DNA from: Antedon mediterranea
Taxonomy: Eukaryota > Echinodermata > Crinoidea > Comatulida > Antedonidae
DNA length: 64,000 bases
Assembly (NCBI RefSeq): GCF_964355755.1
Contig: NC_092670.1
Coordinates: 34,399,795 to 34,463,794 of the forward strand
Direction: 5' to 3'
Under the pieces are notes generated by a model. The model saw only the letters and a list, made by a program, of their open reading frames with translations, did not search any database and had not been told where the DNA came from. A program made the position numbers and the translations under genes. Shown in pieces: positions 11,795 to 26,700 of this stretch. How positions within the stretch are numbered: position 1 is the stretch's first letter; every line of letters starts with the position of its first letter.

Positions 11795-14700
11795 GTAGGG
11801 AATGAAAAAGCTGTTATCATCGATACATCTGGATGGCCTTGGGTTTGTGACCTTATGTCCTTATCTAAAACTGTTCAAAATCTTTCACTTTTTTCATTTT
11901 AAAGTTTAGTTTTTATAAACTGTCTTTTAACATTTCAAATTTGTACAGTATTCTTTTCGAAATCAAATTTTCGTTTTTCGTGAAGGTGAAAATAAACGTT
12001 GAAACTTACCAACGTTTCGTGTGTTAGCATCGCACTTTTTCAAGGTAGTGGTAAGTTTCAACGTTTATTTTCACCTTCATGAAAAACAAAAATTTGATTT
12101 CAAAAATATTTTGGGAAGGAAATGAATTTTTTCAATAGTATTCTTTTCTTTTTGCTAATTCATACTAAATAGTAGACGAGACTAAATAACAGAGTTAAGA
12201 AAATTGTTGTAAATTAATTGAATGGCCTACTCTGGTACAGGTTAGTTAGTACTTTTCGAGTCCATTGGATACTATGATTTTGGTGTTAGAACAAGTATAA
12301 GGACTTAAAATTAAAAACATCTGGCTTGTGTGTAAAGATCCTAGTGCATCTTTCGGAAGAGTAGGGAGTTTTCCGATGTACCGGTCCATTCCAGCCCCCT
12401 CTCATTGTCAACAGACAAATCAGCACTTGACACAACATTCTTCTATGAGTTGAATATTCCTTCTGATGTTTGTTACAAGTTTTAAAAATGGATCATAACA
12501 AGATTAAAACAATTTATACTTTTCCTTACGTTTTATGTTTGTTTTTTGTTCTATTTATTGAATTTAATTATTTTAAAATAAATTTTCAGTATCATGACAT
12601 TTAAAGGTCACTTTTTTTATTACTAATTGTTTAGTTCAAATGTGTTTTTTTATTGCCATAAATAAGTAGTGGAAAAAATAATTGATTCATGCAATCGGAT
12701 TTCAACACCAGATTCCCATGAAACAGGAATTTGATTTAATCATTTGTAATGTAAGACAAATTTATTTCATATTCTCACTCTTAATAAGTGTACAGTAATT
12801 TCTCAACCAAAAAAAAACAAAAACAAATAATTTTTTTTTTGATGAAATAGTTTAATGGCATGTAAATTATTAAATGAATTTTGAAAAACAAATTTTAGAT
12901 TAGAATAGTTACAGTAACTTCTATTTATCTTTTTTCTTATACCGGTATTAATTGAATAGCTAATATTTTTAATTTATTCTTTGTGTTTATAATTCTTTTT
13001 AAACCTGTTTATTATTTGCAAATTCTTTTTTGTTGTTTGTGTTTTTTTAATTAAAATAAAGTACAGTAACTTTTTTTGTGATATTTTTAGGAAGGAGTTG
13101 CTAATATGAGTGCTCTCGGTAGCCAAACTCTTTTATCAGACGCTCAGCTAGAAGCTATCGGTAAAGCTATGTCATCTGATGAAATGGACCAAGTGTTGAT
13201 TGTGCAAGCACCCTACCAATCACAATCAATTACATCAGAAGGAGAAGAGTTCTGCCTTGGTGATGATCTCTACATTGATGGAAAACCCATGACTTTGGAA
13301 ACGGATCCTTTCATAAACACATCAGCTACAGTTGAAGTCAGCTCTACAGATGAGTCTGCTAACCTTTCAAATGCTCTTAGTGGTGAGAGCAGGATACCTC
13401 ATTCAGCAAGCAGCCAGCTTGTACCAACCAGTGATGATGCTGATGTGTCGAACAATGAAAGCAAGGACCCTAAGCAGCTTGGAAGAAAACACATGGCAAG
13501 ACGCTCATCTCGTTTAGCAAGGAACCTTAGCCTAAAGTCAGAAGATTCCACTGAATCAGAGAAAGATGAAAGATCTTCTAAAGAAAAAAAAGATGTAAAG
13601 AAGGATGTTGTTAATAAAAAGCATAAAGAAAAACATGATGCTGCTGAAATACAAAAGATGTTTAAGAGTATTTACAATGAGAAAGCTGCAGGTATTAAGA
13701 AAGAGGAATCTGATCCAGAAGAAGGAGTGAAGAAGCATAAGTTGAAGAAGGAAGAGCAGGATGAGATCAGACGACAGATTCTGCAACATGGTTTACGAAA
13801 AGTCAGAGAATCAACCAAAACTAACTCTCCATTACCAAATCTAAAAGAAAAAGCTTTAGTTAACAAACCAAAGCCTGAAAAAGCACAGAAGTCATATAAA
13901 AGAGAGTCTTCAGAAGAGGTTGTGCAGCAGTACATCGTCACTGTAAGGAAAGATGCTAAAGGCCAGACCAAAAAGGTCAAGGTTGATGTTGAAAAATTTT
14001 ATGCAGCTCAGTTATTAGATTCCAAAGTACAGGCATCTAAGAAATTAAAATCTGAGCACATAGAGGAAGGTACTCAGAAACTTGGCAAAGAGAAGTTAAT
14101 GGCAGATATAAAGAAAGAAAAACAAAGAGAACGCTTAGACCGGGTTAAACAATGGAAACAGAGTATTAACAATAATGAACAAAAGGTGGACTTAACCAGC
14201 TTAAAAGACAAACAGAAATCTGAAGGAGAATTGAAAGAGCTGTCTGAAAAGATGGAAATTGGGGAACAAAGAGAAAAAAGAGTTCGTAAAGAGAGAAAAT
14301 TTTCCACTAATAGCGAAGGTTTGTTTGTTTCAATAACACTTTGATTAACATTTACGTTTAAGATGATCATGGTTTTTCTTTTACAAAATAACAAATCTTC
14401 ATTTGATCGCAAATTTTAGAATTTAGTGACCAATCGGACGATCTAATAGAGGATGAAGATGATAACATCAGCTGGACAAGCAGTGATGACCCGGACCGCC
14501 TCTGGTGTATCTGTCAGAAACCCCATGGCAACAGGTTTGTATTAAAGTTGATTGGGTTTCTCTATATTTTCTTTTCTGGTATCTGAAAGGTTACTTCTAG
14601 GGAACTACACTTTATAGTCAGTGTGCAGATTTAGTATGGTCTCTTCAAAGACATTTCTACAAGACTCCTCTAAATTCAATAATACTTAATGATGTTATAC

Positions 14701-17700
14701 TAACTGCCAGTGACTGATATGACTGAACAGCTTTGTGTGAACAATTGGACAAATCTTTCTTTTTCGAGAAGATTGCAGTTTTGGCATTTTTAAAAAACCT
14801 TGTCAAATTACTCAACATTGAAAAAAATCGTTAATTGGTCAATTCAATGGAGATGGTATCAGTAGTGTGTACAGTAGTTTGTTTCTTTCATTAAAAATGT
14901 TATTTATAAAAGCTCTGTCAAAATGTATGTCAGATATATGTATTGCAGATGTAGAACAGCATAATCTTTCCTCAGATGTCTTGTATCTTTCTATAAGGAA
15001 CACTTTCTATGTTTAAAGATAGCACAACAACTATGCAGCTCTGACAAAAAAAAAGAAAAAGTGCAATTTAATACATGATCAAAATATTTGTACAACTTTC
15101 ATATCAAAGTAGTTTGGTGGAGTTTGAGTTGCACTAACCAAACATCGCGGTAAATGATGTACGACTGAAGACTTCTGCATTTCGATTTTTTTTAAACGGT
15201 CTTGCCTATTTTATTGTTTTTATGGTACTTTTTTTTAAAGTCCATAATATAGTGCAATTAACGGCAATAAACATCGTCTACCTTCTACTTTGGACAAATA
15301 GTATTTAAACGGAATTTAAAGTAGGGGCCTACAATTAATATACAGTACTTGCTTTTTTTAAACCTGGACATTTATCATCTACTTCGATGATCTTTCTATT
15401 GATGATTTGTTTATGATGATTGGTAAATCGCAAACGGAAATAGTAGGCTACTACAAAAGTGAAAAGGTAATTAAAAAGTTAGGCTACTGTCAATCAAGAT
15501 ACCTAACAATGGCAAGTTCCCTCATAACTATTCTGGTCTGGTAGAATAGTATTTATAAATGATTTTTTTTCATCGAGATTAATCGAAAACAAGTATTCAA
15601 AACGTACTCTGACATTATATTATAGAAGGGCAGCTGAGGGTTGCTTCCTACCAATAGTAATTTGTTTTTAAACTTTTATAGCCTCATGCCTCATACTGAG
15701 TGGATTAACTTTTAGGTGGAGTTGTTGTCATTAGAGAGGTTTCGCAATCTTACGAATACGAAAACGGATACGTCACGCACACGTATTCGTTTTCGTAAGC
15801 CAATAGGGAGGTTTCGCAACCTTACGAAAACGGATAAAGTAATTTACTAAAATGCCAGGTCAATTTTGATAAATAGCAGTTTTTAAAGTCCTCACTCGCT
15901 TTATGTTACGCTAGGCCTAGGCAGCCAAGCACCAAGCAACACGTACCTGCGCTTCACTCAAATTTACCGCATAACGTTTAACGTCATATTTAGGACGCGC
16001 CTCAATATTTCGTTGCCATGCGATTGCGAAACAGATTTTTACTGGATTGCGAAAAACGAATACGTGTGCGCGACGTATCCGTTTTCGTTATCGTATTCGT
16101 AAGATTGCGAAACTTCTCTATAAAAAAATCTGTCATGACAACGAAATGTCGAGGCGCGTCTAAAATATGACTGCGGTAAATTTGAGCGAAGCGCAGGTAC
16201 GTGTTGCTTGGTGCTTGGCCAGCTGCCTAGGCCTAGCGTAACATAAAAGCGAGTGAGGACTTTAATAACTGCTATTTATCTAAATTGACCTGGCATTTTA
16301 GTAAATTACTTTAGTATTACTTTCAATAAATCTATAATTATATTATAATCATGAATCATTCCTAATTCAAATGCAAAATAGATCAAAAACTATACTCGTT
16401 TTGTAGTTACGAATATGACTGGTGATATTCGTCAACACGAATACGCTTTACGAATATGAAATGGGGATCAGCTCAAAAGTTTCGCAAATGTGTGACGTAT
16501 CCGTTTTCGTTATCGTATTCGTATGGTTGCGAAACCTCCATAATAATGCATGACTACGCATGGAATAGCTAATAATTAATTTTCTAAACTAATAAAATTG
16601 ATCACGTCTTTTTATGGGCCTACATCGCCATAAGGACATGCCACGTGGTGGTACAGTACCTGGCCTACAGTACTTACTGGTAGGCCTACGGACTATATAG
16701 TCTCTGTCTATAAATTATTAATTAAATCAATGTATAAGGAATACATGCGTTTCTATTAGTTTGTAAGCAAAAGATTGAGTTATTGGTACAATTCTAATAT
16801 CGGTTTTTTTTTAAAAAGTGATACAATCTGTAGGCCTAATTTGCATGTGGTTGACTATATAGAGGGCGGGCTGTAAGTAAATAAAATAAATCCCCAGCAC
16901 AGTAAGTTCGTGAGAGCTGAGCACGTACCAGAACAATAACAATCTGTGCAAAGATTGCTGCTAGAAAATCAAACTTTCCGATTAATAATGGTAAGAATAT
17001 TGTCTTGGTTTAGCATTTAGTTTAGGTAGTCATACATTTCAACTTTCACGTGATTCTATCATAGTAGGAGCTATATAGTGCACTTCTTGCTTCACAGATA
17101 GGATTATGCCTAACCATACCATGCTCGGAGGGTCACACAGTCAACAATGAATGGGGCTTATAATTGCCGATTTATTCTGTTGTTTATGCTGTATATGTAT
17201 ACAAATTGTTTAATAGACTAGAGTAATTCATCTCAATTTAAATATTACAATATACGAAATCAAAATAGACCAGTTTACTCTGAATTACAATAAAATTTAA
17301 AATACTTGCCTCTTTCATAAAAATACTATTGTACTAGTTGTGGTGTTGAAAAACGTGTGCGAGTTACAGGTTCATGTCCTATTGAAAGTCTACATGATAT
17401 AGATTTCGTATTGAAAGTTAGTGGTTCAGATTTACGACTACTCTAAATTGGGCGTGTCAGTACAAAATGCCCTTATATATATATGCCCAATAGGCCTATG
17501 TCTATATTATTGTACGTCAATGATATATGCCTAGATTAGTATGATGCACATTTATTAGATATGTTATATATTTTATTTGTTTTCTCCAACAAATTGGAGA
17601 AGGGGTGGCTATTACCATATAGTAGTAGGAGGTGCGGGTGGCGGCATATATAAAACAGTAATTTCATGCACACAGAATTGTTTTTGGATGCTGCTAGCTG

Positions 17701-20700
17701 TCTTATAATTAGACTGAAAATATTAAAGGTTGTGTCATCGTCCACCCTCGCCACAATTACATTCATGTTATCGTGTTGAATTGTGAATGATGTCAGTCGA
17801 AATATGCATGAATTGCGGTGGCATTCTGTGGTATTTGCTCTTTTTACTTACAGTATTTTGATTTTTTCAGGTTTATGATAAGCTGTGATACATGTAGCGA
17901 TTGGTTTCATGGGACCTGTGTAGGCGTTACGAAAAAGGAAAGTGAATCGCTTGAGACCTGGTTTTGTCCTCCTTGTTCAGGTAACAATATTAGAACACGC
18001 AATCACTGCTTACAATTGAACTTACCTATTTTAAAATCTTATCTTTAAAATGCTGTTGTGGTAAAGCTAAAATGTACCGTGCCCAAGTATTGTAGTGATA
18101 TGCTTAAATATCATAGTGGTATGCTTAAATATGGTAGTGATATGCTTTTTTTTAACCATATTTTAATGAGCGTTATCCATCCAGAAATTGCTGATCATTA
18201 GGGACCCTCAGAGGTTCACAAGACAAACATATACACAAGATGCTCTACATAAACAAAGTCTTATTACATTACAAGTCTTTGGGAGTGGAGTTGTAATTTT
18301 GTAAATCCTGGCATGTGACGGGACTTGAACCAAGGACCCTTGGAGTGGTAGCCAAGCATCATAACCACCAAGCCACAACTCCACTCCATGCTTAAATATG
18401 GTAGTGATATGACATCATCATGTTCATTTATGAGCACATCATATTTTGTTGTCACATAAAGTTTGATAGTGTAGACATAGCTTAAGTGAAGGCAGGGTTC
18501 TGAGGTTTGCCTGTGCCATTCCTTGTGAGTGGATTTATTTTGTCCACACCTAAACCCCCTAAATAATCTATTCAACACAACAGAATTGTTTTACGAGTTG
18601 TAGACAATGGATAACAGTTGAGGACAAAATTTACTACAGGTATTTGCCAAAGAATAAGTGTATACTTGTTATGCTGCCGTGGACCACGCCTACCAAAATC
18701 TTACTGTTTTTCTAGACTAACTGTAATATGTGTTATGATTAAGATTCGATTATGATTTTGTTTTATTCAGAAAACGAGAAGAACGGAGTTAGTAAGAGTC
18801 AAAGTGAAAAGGAGGAAAAGGTCGCAAACAGTAGGGTTGTTGCACGGGAGAAAATGGCAGAGTTTATAAAGGTTAGTTAGTTACAGGTGCAGCTCATTGA
18901 AAAATTACTATAATCGGATAATTTCAAATCATTTGGAATATTCATTTCGACATCGTCATAGTTTGAATGTATTTTATTTTTATTTTTGTACTAAGATAAT
19001 ACAGATAAATACACCATTTTCTAGTTCAGAATATTTACCATACTTTCACTGCTGATCTGTAGTATGATACGGACAAAAAAGGGATGGGGTTCGTTTGTTC
19101 GTTCCTGGCTATGGGCTCGTATTGAAGATGAGGGCCTCGGTACACTGTGTGTAAAAACCGTTTTCTGGAGAAATAAAGACAAAATATTTAGAATTCTATA
19201 AGTCTGTATTTCATTACTAGCATATATACGCCACTTTTAAACAAAATTGTATGGAATTTTTTTTTCCTCTTTGGTGAGTTTGTACATTTATTCTTTTCAT
19301 AAAATACATAAAGTTCTTAGTACACAATTTGTGACCTGACCTGACCATTGCCTTTACCTGTTCCGATCTCTCCCGATAAAATGTAAGGTCATTTTGGTTT
19401 TACAGGGAATGAGAAAGAGAAAGGACAGCAAGTCGGAAGCTCCGACAAGCCCAACTAAGAAGACTTACACTACAGTCAAAGTAAAACCTACTGACAAAAA
19501 GTGTTGCCAAAGTTTTCTGTTAATTAACATTAATCACCAAAATAATCCTATTTAATGCACATTTTTCCTTTTAATATCGAATGCATAATTGTTTTTAAAA
19601 AATGTCACAATTCAACTGAATCTGGAATCGATTTCTTTGTTACCTTCTCTTAAAATGTATCGTGAAAATTAAACCGATCTCAGTTTTATTGGGTTGCCAA
19701 TGGTACTTGGTTGGTTGTTGTATAAAACACCAACATTGGAAAATTGCGTAAAGAAAATTATGATTCATTTGTTAAGTATTTTACTACCATAAGAGTATTT
19801 TGGCAGCATGTGATGAATGATTGTTTGTATTCTAGCATGGGTTGTTGTTTAATGCATATTATGGCATGTAACACGTGTACCATATGGTAAACTATTTGTA
19901 TTGTAGCTGTATTCCATTCAATAACACAATTATCATTTTGAAATGTTCCAACTCTATCTTGACCCACCTCCGCTCTACTCTGTCTTACTTCCTCCCTAGT
20001 CTGTGTGTCCTACTTCCACTTTACCCTGTCCTACTTCCACCTTGCTCTGTCCTACTTCCATTTTACTCTGCCCTACTTCCACCTCACTCTATCCTACTTC
20101 CACATTCCTCGGTCCTACTTCCACCTTACTCTGTCCTACTTCCACCTTGCTCTGTCCTACTTTCACCTTAATCTGTCCTACTTCTACCTTAATCTGTCCT
20201 ACTTCTACCTTAATCTGTCTTACTTCCACTTTACTCTGTCCTACTTCCACCTTGCTCAAACCTACTTCCACCTTGCTCTGTCCTACTTCCACCTTACTCT
20301 GTCCTACTTCCACCTTAATCTGTCCTACTTTCACCTTAATCTGCCCTACTTCCACCTTAATCTGTCCTACTTCCAGCTTACACTTGTCCTACGTCCACCC
20401 AACTCTGTCCTTCTTACACCTTGCTCTGTCCTACTTTCACCTTAATCTATCCTACTTCCACCTTACTCTGTCCTACTTCCACCTTACTCTGTCCTACTTC
20501 CACCCTACTCTGTCCTACGTCCATCTTAATCTGTCCTACTTCCAGCTTACTCTGTCCTTCATCCACTTTACTCTGCCCTACTTCCTCCACAATCTGCCCT
20601 ACGCCCACTTTACTCAGATATCCTTCCACCCTCTGTCCTATGTTCAGCTTAATCTGTCCTACTTTCCAACCTACTCTGCCCTATTTCCACCCTCCTAACT

Positions 20701-23700
20701 GTCCTACTTTCTCCCTAGTCTGTCCTACTTCCACCCTTCTCTGTCTGTCCTACTTCCACCCTACTCTGTCCTATTTCCACCTACCACTGGCCTACCAGCT
20801 GCACCCTCATCTTTATTGAACCAGCTTTAAACCTACATCCCGTAATTGTCCAAACAAATAATGATGTTTGCATTCCGTAATTCATCACATTGTATGATTA
20901 TTTACTTTTTATTAAACATCTATATTATTAATGCATTTATTAGTTATTTTAGTTTTCCATAAATTGTATCATTTTTATATTATTGGAGTGGATTTTGTCT
21001 TTCTGTCATACTATCCTTATTCTTCACTTTTTATTAAAGTATGTAATATTCAGGTGTTTATGCAAATAAGTTTGCATATATTCAAATTATAAATGTATGT
21101 ATATCTCACAAAGTAGTGTTTGTATCCCGTATGCAAATTACTAAGTACACATATAATCATTTCTTATGGAATCTATTGCTTAAATTCGGCAGGTGCTCAA
21201 ATATAGTATGTAGATATTGTATGCAAATTAATAACAGTCAAATGTAGCATGCAAATTGGTATTGCTCGTCTGTATGCATAGTAACTGTTGTAAATATTGG
21301 AATAAATAGTAATGTAGATATTATTTTTGCTCATATATTTTTGGATACTTTTCTACTAGTGTAGTTTAATATTCAGTTAAAATATTAATGTCATTGCATA
21401 AACCACGTCAATTTTTAATAATTCTTAATCTTTTTAATTTTCATATTGTTAGCTACCACCACCACCCAAACAAGCCTGCGTAAACTCAACGTGTGACAGA
21501 ACAGCAAAACCTGGTACAGTTTACTGCAGTAACGAATGCATCGTTGAACACGCAAAAGAATCTATGCGTCTAATACGCCATGAACGTAATCGTGCAGGGT
21601 TAAAGGTCAAATCAGAATCTCCAGGTTCTTCAAAATCATCAGTGAGTTTATTTTCTAAATGATAATTATGTTTACAGACCTGTTGTATATAATGCACTGG
21701 TATTTTAAAGTTAAAAATCACTACTAATTCTGTTGATTGTTTTTTTTATTTTTTTATTCGACTTCTCACTAACTCAGTTAGTGAAGGATCTGGACCAACA
21801 GGTGGTAAACACCTCTAAAACGGTCCAGTCCCAATTTGCACAGTGGCTGTGTGTGACAGTGGCTGTGTTTGTGTGGACTAGTACACCGGGGCAACCCCCT
21901 ACTCGTCTCGAAAGATGTACTAGGTTCTTTAAAGTGCGCATGAGCTATGTGTACACTGGACCTACGGTTTATAGTCCTTATCCGAGAAGACTCGTTTACC
22001 ACCAGAACCATGGAGCGAGTGAGCCACGAACCCTTGCCGATGTTATGGCTACGTAATTATGGTTCCACTGTCTTGATGATATATGTATACTGATTTGTGT
22101 TTGTGAAATTGGTCTATTTTACATACTGGATTGATGTTAAGTTGGGATATAAGACAATACATTTTGGCTAAGAAATGGTTTCACCCAGACGTAGGGAGGT
22201 AAATTAGTAAATATATAATTGAGTCCAAGGTTTATTTGTTAAGCTCTGTCTACACTATCACTTTATGTGACAAATAAATGATGTGCCGATATATGGACAT
22301 TATGATTTCATATCACTACCATGGGCACATCACACTATTTTTCATTATGTGTCAATTGTTTTGTGTACATTTCAGCACGACTCGGAAGATTCTAGCTCTA
22401 AGGATCGCATTCCAGTTATTGAAAAGCACACTGGTAGAATAAGGAAGGGTGAGACTGCACCAAATAACAACAACCTGTTGGAATGGCTCACCAAACATCC
22501 AACATATGAGGTGATCAAACCAAAGGTCAGAAGTCATTCATCAGGCTCATTTTACAAGAAGTCCCTTGAAGGTAAGGAGTGATTACAACACTACTTATGT
22601 CACACGCATTAATAATTAGAATAATAACAATAGTAGTCTATAGCGATAAGATTTTCTAATATAACCAAAAAAAAAAGAGGAATGGCAGAAGAACCATTTA
22701 CACCGCTCCATTCTCCAGCACTTTGAAGCTCCCATATGAGAACTCGCCTCAACAGTATTCACAGGAGCTCGAGTGAAAAAGGCATCTGTCTATCCTATCC
22801 TACCAGAGTCATGGCATGAAATACTGCAACCCACTGAGGTCTAACCCAATCATCTTCATTTTTTCCTGGTTGACTAGTTTAAATGTAATTGGATAACCTA
22901 TTCAAATTACCAGAAGATTCTGTTTGACTAGAATAGTTTAAACTCAATTACATGGTGATATTACAGTACAAGAATTTCATTGATAGTAATTTTGTAAATG
23001 TAAATTTTTGATGTGTGATTTCGACTAAATTGAGCTCAGAGTATGCTATCTTCCAAAATCATTCTGTTAACCATAGTGCTTTTCTTTCTACAGAAATGAC
23101 TAAAGAGACAGCTAAGATAGTCCCTAAAGAGGCACCAAAACCAACACCAAAACCAACACCAAAACCAACCCCAAAAGATCAGAAGCAGCCGGTCAAGAAG
23201 GGACCACCAAAACCGAGTGAAGATGAACTAAGACTAAGTGTCCGCAAAGCTTTACTCGATGCATTTCTTACAAGGTAATTTTCTCTCTTCTAATTCTGTT
23301 ATTCTTTTTTTTTCTCTCTTTCAATTCTCTAATTTGTTCTTTCTTTCAATTCTCTAATTTTCTCTAATTTGTTCTCTCTTTTAATTCTCTAATTTGTTCT
23401 TTCAACGTTATTCAAACCGTTAAATTATTTGGATGTATACAGATCCAATTGGGAGGGGATCTTTTAATGATTGGTCATAGGGTCACAAAATAGAAAGCTA
23501 CCTATTATTTACTGTCAATATGATTCACATTCACAAACCTCTCAAAACTCCCAGAAAATTCCCAAACCAGATTATTTCTTTTTCTTAACACTTTCACCGC
23601 CAAAGACGGAAATCTCCGTCTTCCGATGCCCAGCGCCAGACCGCCAAAGACGGAAATTTCCGTCTTTGGCTTTTTATTGCAGAATTTGTTAGATCAGGTA

Positions 23701-26700
23701 TATATGGACCGCATGTAGAAATTTCAACATCCAAATCGATCTGGACCGCAAATATTTTGATACTTTATTAACCCCGTCTTTGGCTTTTTATTGCAGAATT
23801 TGTTAGATCAGGTATATATGGACCGCATGTAGAAATTTCAACATCCAAATCGATCTGGACCGCAAATATTTTGATACTTTATTAACCCCTAGTGCCATTG
23901 ACCCAGCTGGTCTACATCGTGTCCTATCTGTAAACAACATAAAGTGCTTACTGCGGACGAAGCAATTGCAGAAATATTTGCCAACTCTGACTCTGAAAAT
24001 GAGTATTTATTATCCCCAGATGATGAAGGTATATTTGTACCTAAATCTGGTTTATAAAATGTAATAAATAATTGGAGATAATTTAGCTAGCCTGGCCTAG
24101 GCTAGTTTGTAGAATAGGTTGAGAATCGTGACACTGACAGACGGTGCAGCCAGGCTAAAAACCTCATTATCTCTGCTTTGTTCTCCGATTGAGCCTAAAG
24201 TACATTGAGTAATGTGGTATTACAGTTTTATTTCAATAAAGTGTTTGGTACCATTGGAAAGTTTATTTCTATCTCATTATTTGAGTGTATATTGCATGTT
24301 ATTCTGATTACAAACACCTTTGCTATGAGCTTTGAAAAACAGGTAAATTTATCTAAAATGGCTGGCGGTGAGGGGTACTTCCTTTATTGAATGCCTGGCG
24401 GTGAAAGTGTTAATAATGTCAATTGAGATTAATTTTAAATTGTTAAGAAATGTACCAAATAAATAATATAATATTTAATGATCCATTTGCCTATCTTCCA
24501 AATTTAACTTAATGTTTTTTGGGGGTTTTTTTTCAGGTTGGCTGAAGCTAAAGATCTTCCATATGATAAATCATATGTGAAGAAAACGTGTGTAAAGATT
24601 GAGGAAAACTTATTCAAAGTACACAGAGATGTAAGCACAAAGTATAAAACCAAATACCGCACATTGGTGTTCAACATCAAAGACTCCAAAAACCAGGTAT
24701 GTTCTAACCCTTATTTGAACTGAAAAGACAACTACTTTTTCCTTTATAGTTCAATAATTCATTGGTACAATTACTTATGTTGTTATATAAATTTTGCGGT
24801 ACACCACATATATTTAGTTCTGCAAAGAACTGTTGAGGTTCTTGACGTTTCGATCAATATGCTTTGAAGAGTGAGAATTTAGAAAGTCCAGCCAACTGGG
24901 AATATAATTTATATTGTTTGAAGGTTTTGCATGGCGAAATCAAATGTTGATATAAAGTTTGTGGTTTTGAAAAGTTTCTCTCTTGGTGTATCCAAATTTT
25001 TTATCAATAATTAAAATTGTTGAAATTGGGAGTGTGAAAGCTAAAACAATAGCAAGGTTCACAGTGGGAGGGATTGAAACTAGCTATAGAAGAGCATTGT
25101 TTCTCATGAACAATGGTGAATGGAAACTAGCATAGAATAGCATTGTTTCTGGGAGGTGTGAACAGCCAAGTGAGACAAGCTAAATAGCCTACTGTAGGTA
25201 TAGTTTATTTAAACCTTGGTGTCTTTTTTTCTGTAGGGACTGTTTCGTAGGATTCTCAACAAAGACTTGACCGCTAAGAAGCTAGTGACAATGACGTCAG
25301 AAGAGTTAGCCTCGAAAGAATTGTTGGAATGGAGGGAACGAGAAAGTAAACATGTAAGCAATGTATTGAGGGTAATTTCTGGATTGTGGATGAATAAATT
25401 TGACCTTTCACCTTTACCAAATGAATTGTTCTTTTTCTTCCTCAGACATTGGATATGATAAAGCAAGAAGAAGAATCAAGAAAGTCTGCTCCACAGTTGA
25501 CCAAGAAAACACACAAAGGAGAGGTAGAGATAGAGGATGAGAATTACACTGCACTGGAGGTGAGTTTAATGACCTTAGAGACCAATTTTTAGGTTGAAAA
25601 GGATCATCGCAATTTTTTTCTAATACATTCTGTATATAGCAGTACATTTACTCATGTCATGTACAGTAAACTAATATGAATCCTCTTGTTTTTCCATCCT
25701 AAATGTAAATTATCAAACTTCATGTGACAACAAAAATGTGATGTGCCCATATATGGATATATTTGGGCACATCACACTTCTTTTGTCAAACTAGTTGATA
25801 GTATAGACAGAGCTTTACATAACCTTTACCTAATTGTCACTTTTATTTTTATATCTTACTGTCTATCTGTCTTATTGTAACAAATGTGAATTACAAATTA
25901 AATGGGTTTGCTTTTCTAAATTTTTTCTCTGTATAACAATACTCAGTAAGCATGTGTTGTTATACTGACAAAAAATATGTAACATGTTAATTTTTTTTTA
26001 AGTCAACAATTGAAAAATCATCACCAAAAACCAAAAAAGAAACCATCGTTAAAGAAACAGAGACGTTTGACCCCCTATCTACTTTACTCGACGACACAAC
26101 ATCGCAGCACAGGGCCCATCTGTTTGATTCTAACTGTAAGATATGTACCGGTAAAATGGCGCCCCCTAAAGAAGAAGTGTCGCCTGTGAAAAAGACTAAA
26201 GTTGTACATCGAAAGAGCTCCGAGGACAGGCAGCATACGGTGCAGAGTGATAGTTCATACGATGAAGAAATTCTGGAGAAACTGGCTGAAAGAACGAACA
26301 AGTCAAAAGAGAAAGAAAAAGAAGAGATGATGGAAGATGAGGAATATGATCCGACAGAAACAAGGTATATGCAATAAATGGCTCTGAAACCAGCCGATGG
26401 ATTAAAATCACACTTTGTTCATTTTGTTTCCATTCTTAAGGCCCTTTTTTTGTTCACCATAACTACCCCTGTGAGATGTTATTTATTTCATATTCATTAA
26501 TCAAATTAATCAAATTAAACCTTCAGTGAGTCTATTGAATCAATGTCCAGTTGCTCTACTAAAAAATTGTTTTGGTTCCAATTGTTTAATTTAACTCAAC
26601 AAACATTTATTTCTTCCAATACCATAATAATTCAGAGCATAAATCCTTGTCTATACTATCAAGCTTTATGTGACAAAAAAAATGTGATATGCCCATATAT

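Noticed and set aside
13556-14412. Minus-strand ORFs of 77-112 aa
   Set aside because: Antisense shadows of the Lys/Glu-rich exon 2 of the DIDO1-like gene.
16900-16992. Possible alternative first exon ending ATGGTAAGA in DIDO1-like intron 3
   Set aside because: An ATG-only coding end would join exon 4 out of phase, and no other support is visible.
20003-20819. Several long open frames on both strands with Cys-Pro-Thr-Ser or Tyr-Phe-His-Leu repeats
   Set aside because: They are translations of the 21-bp minisatellite in an intron; the unit length keeps all frames open.
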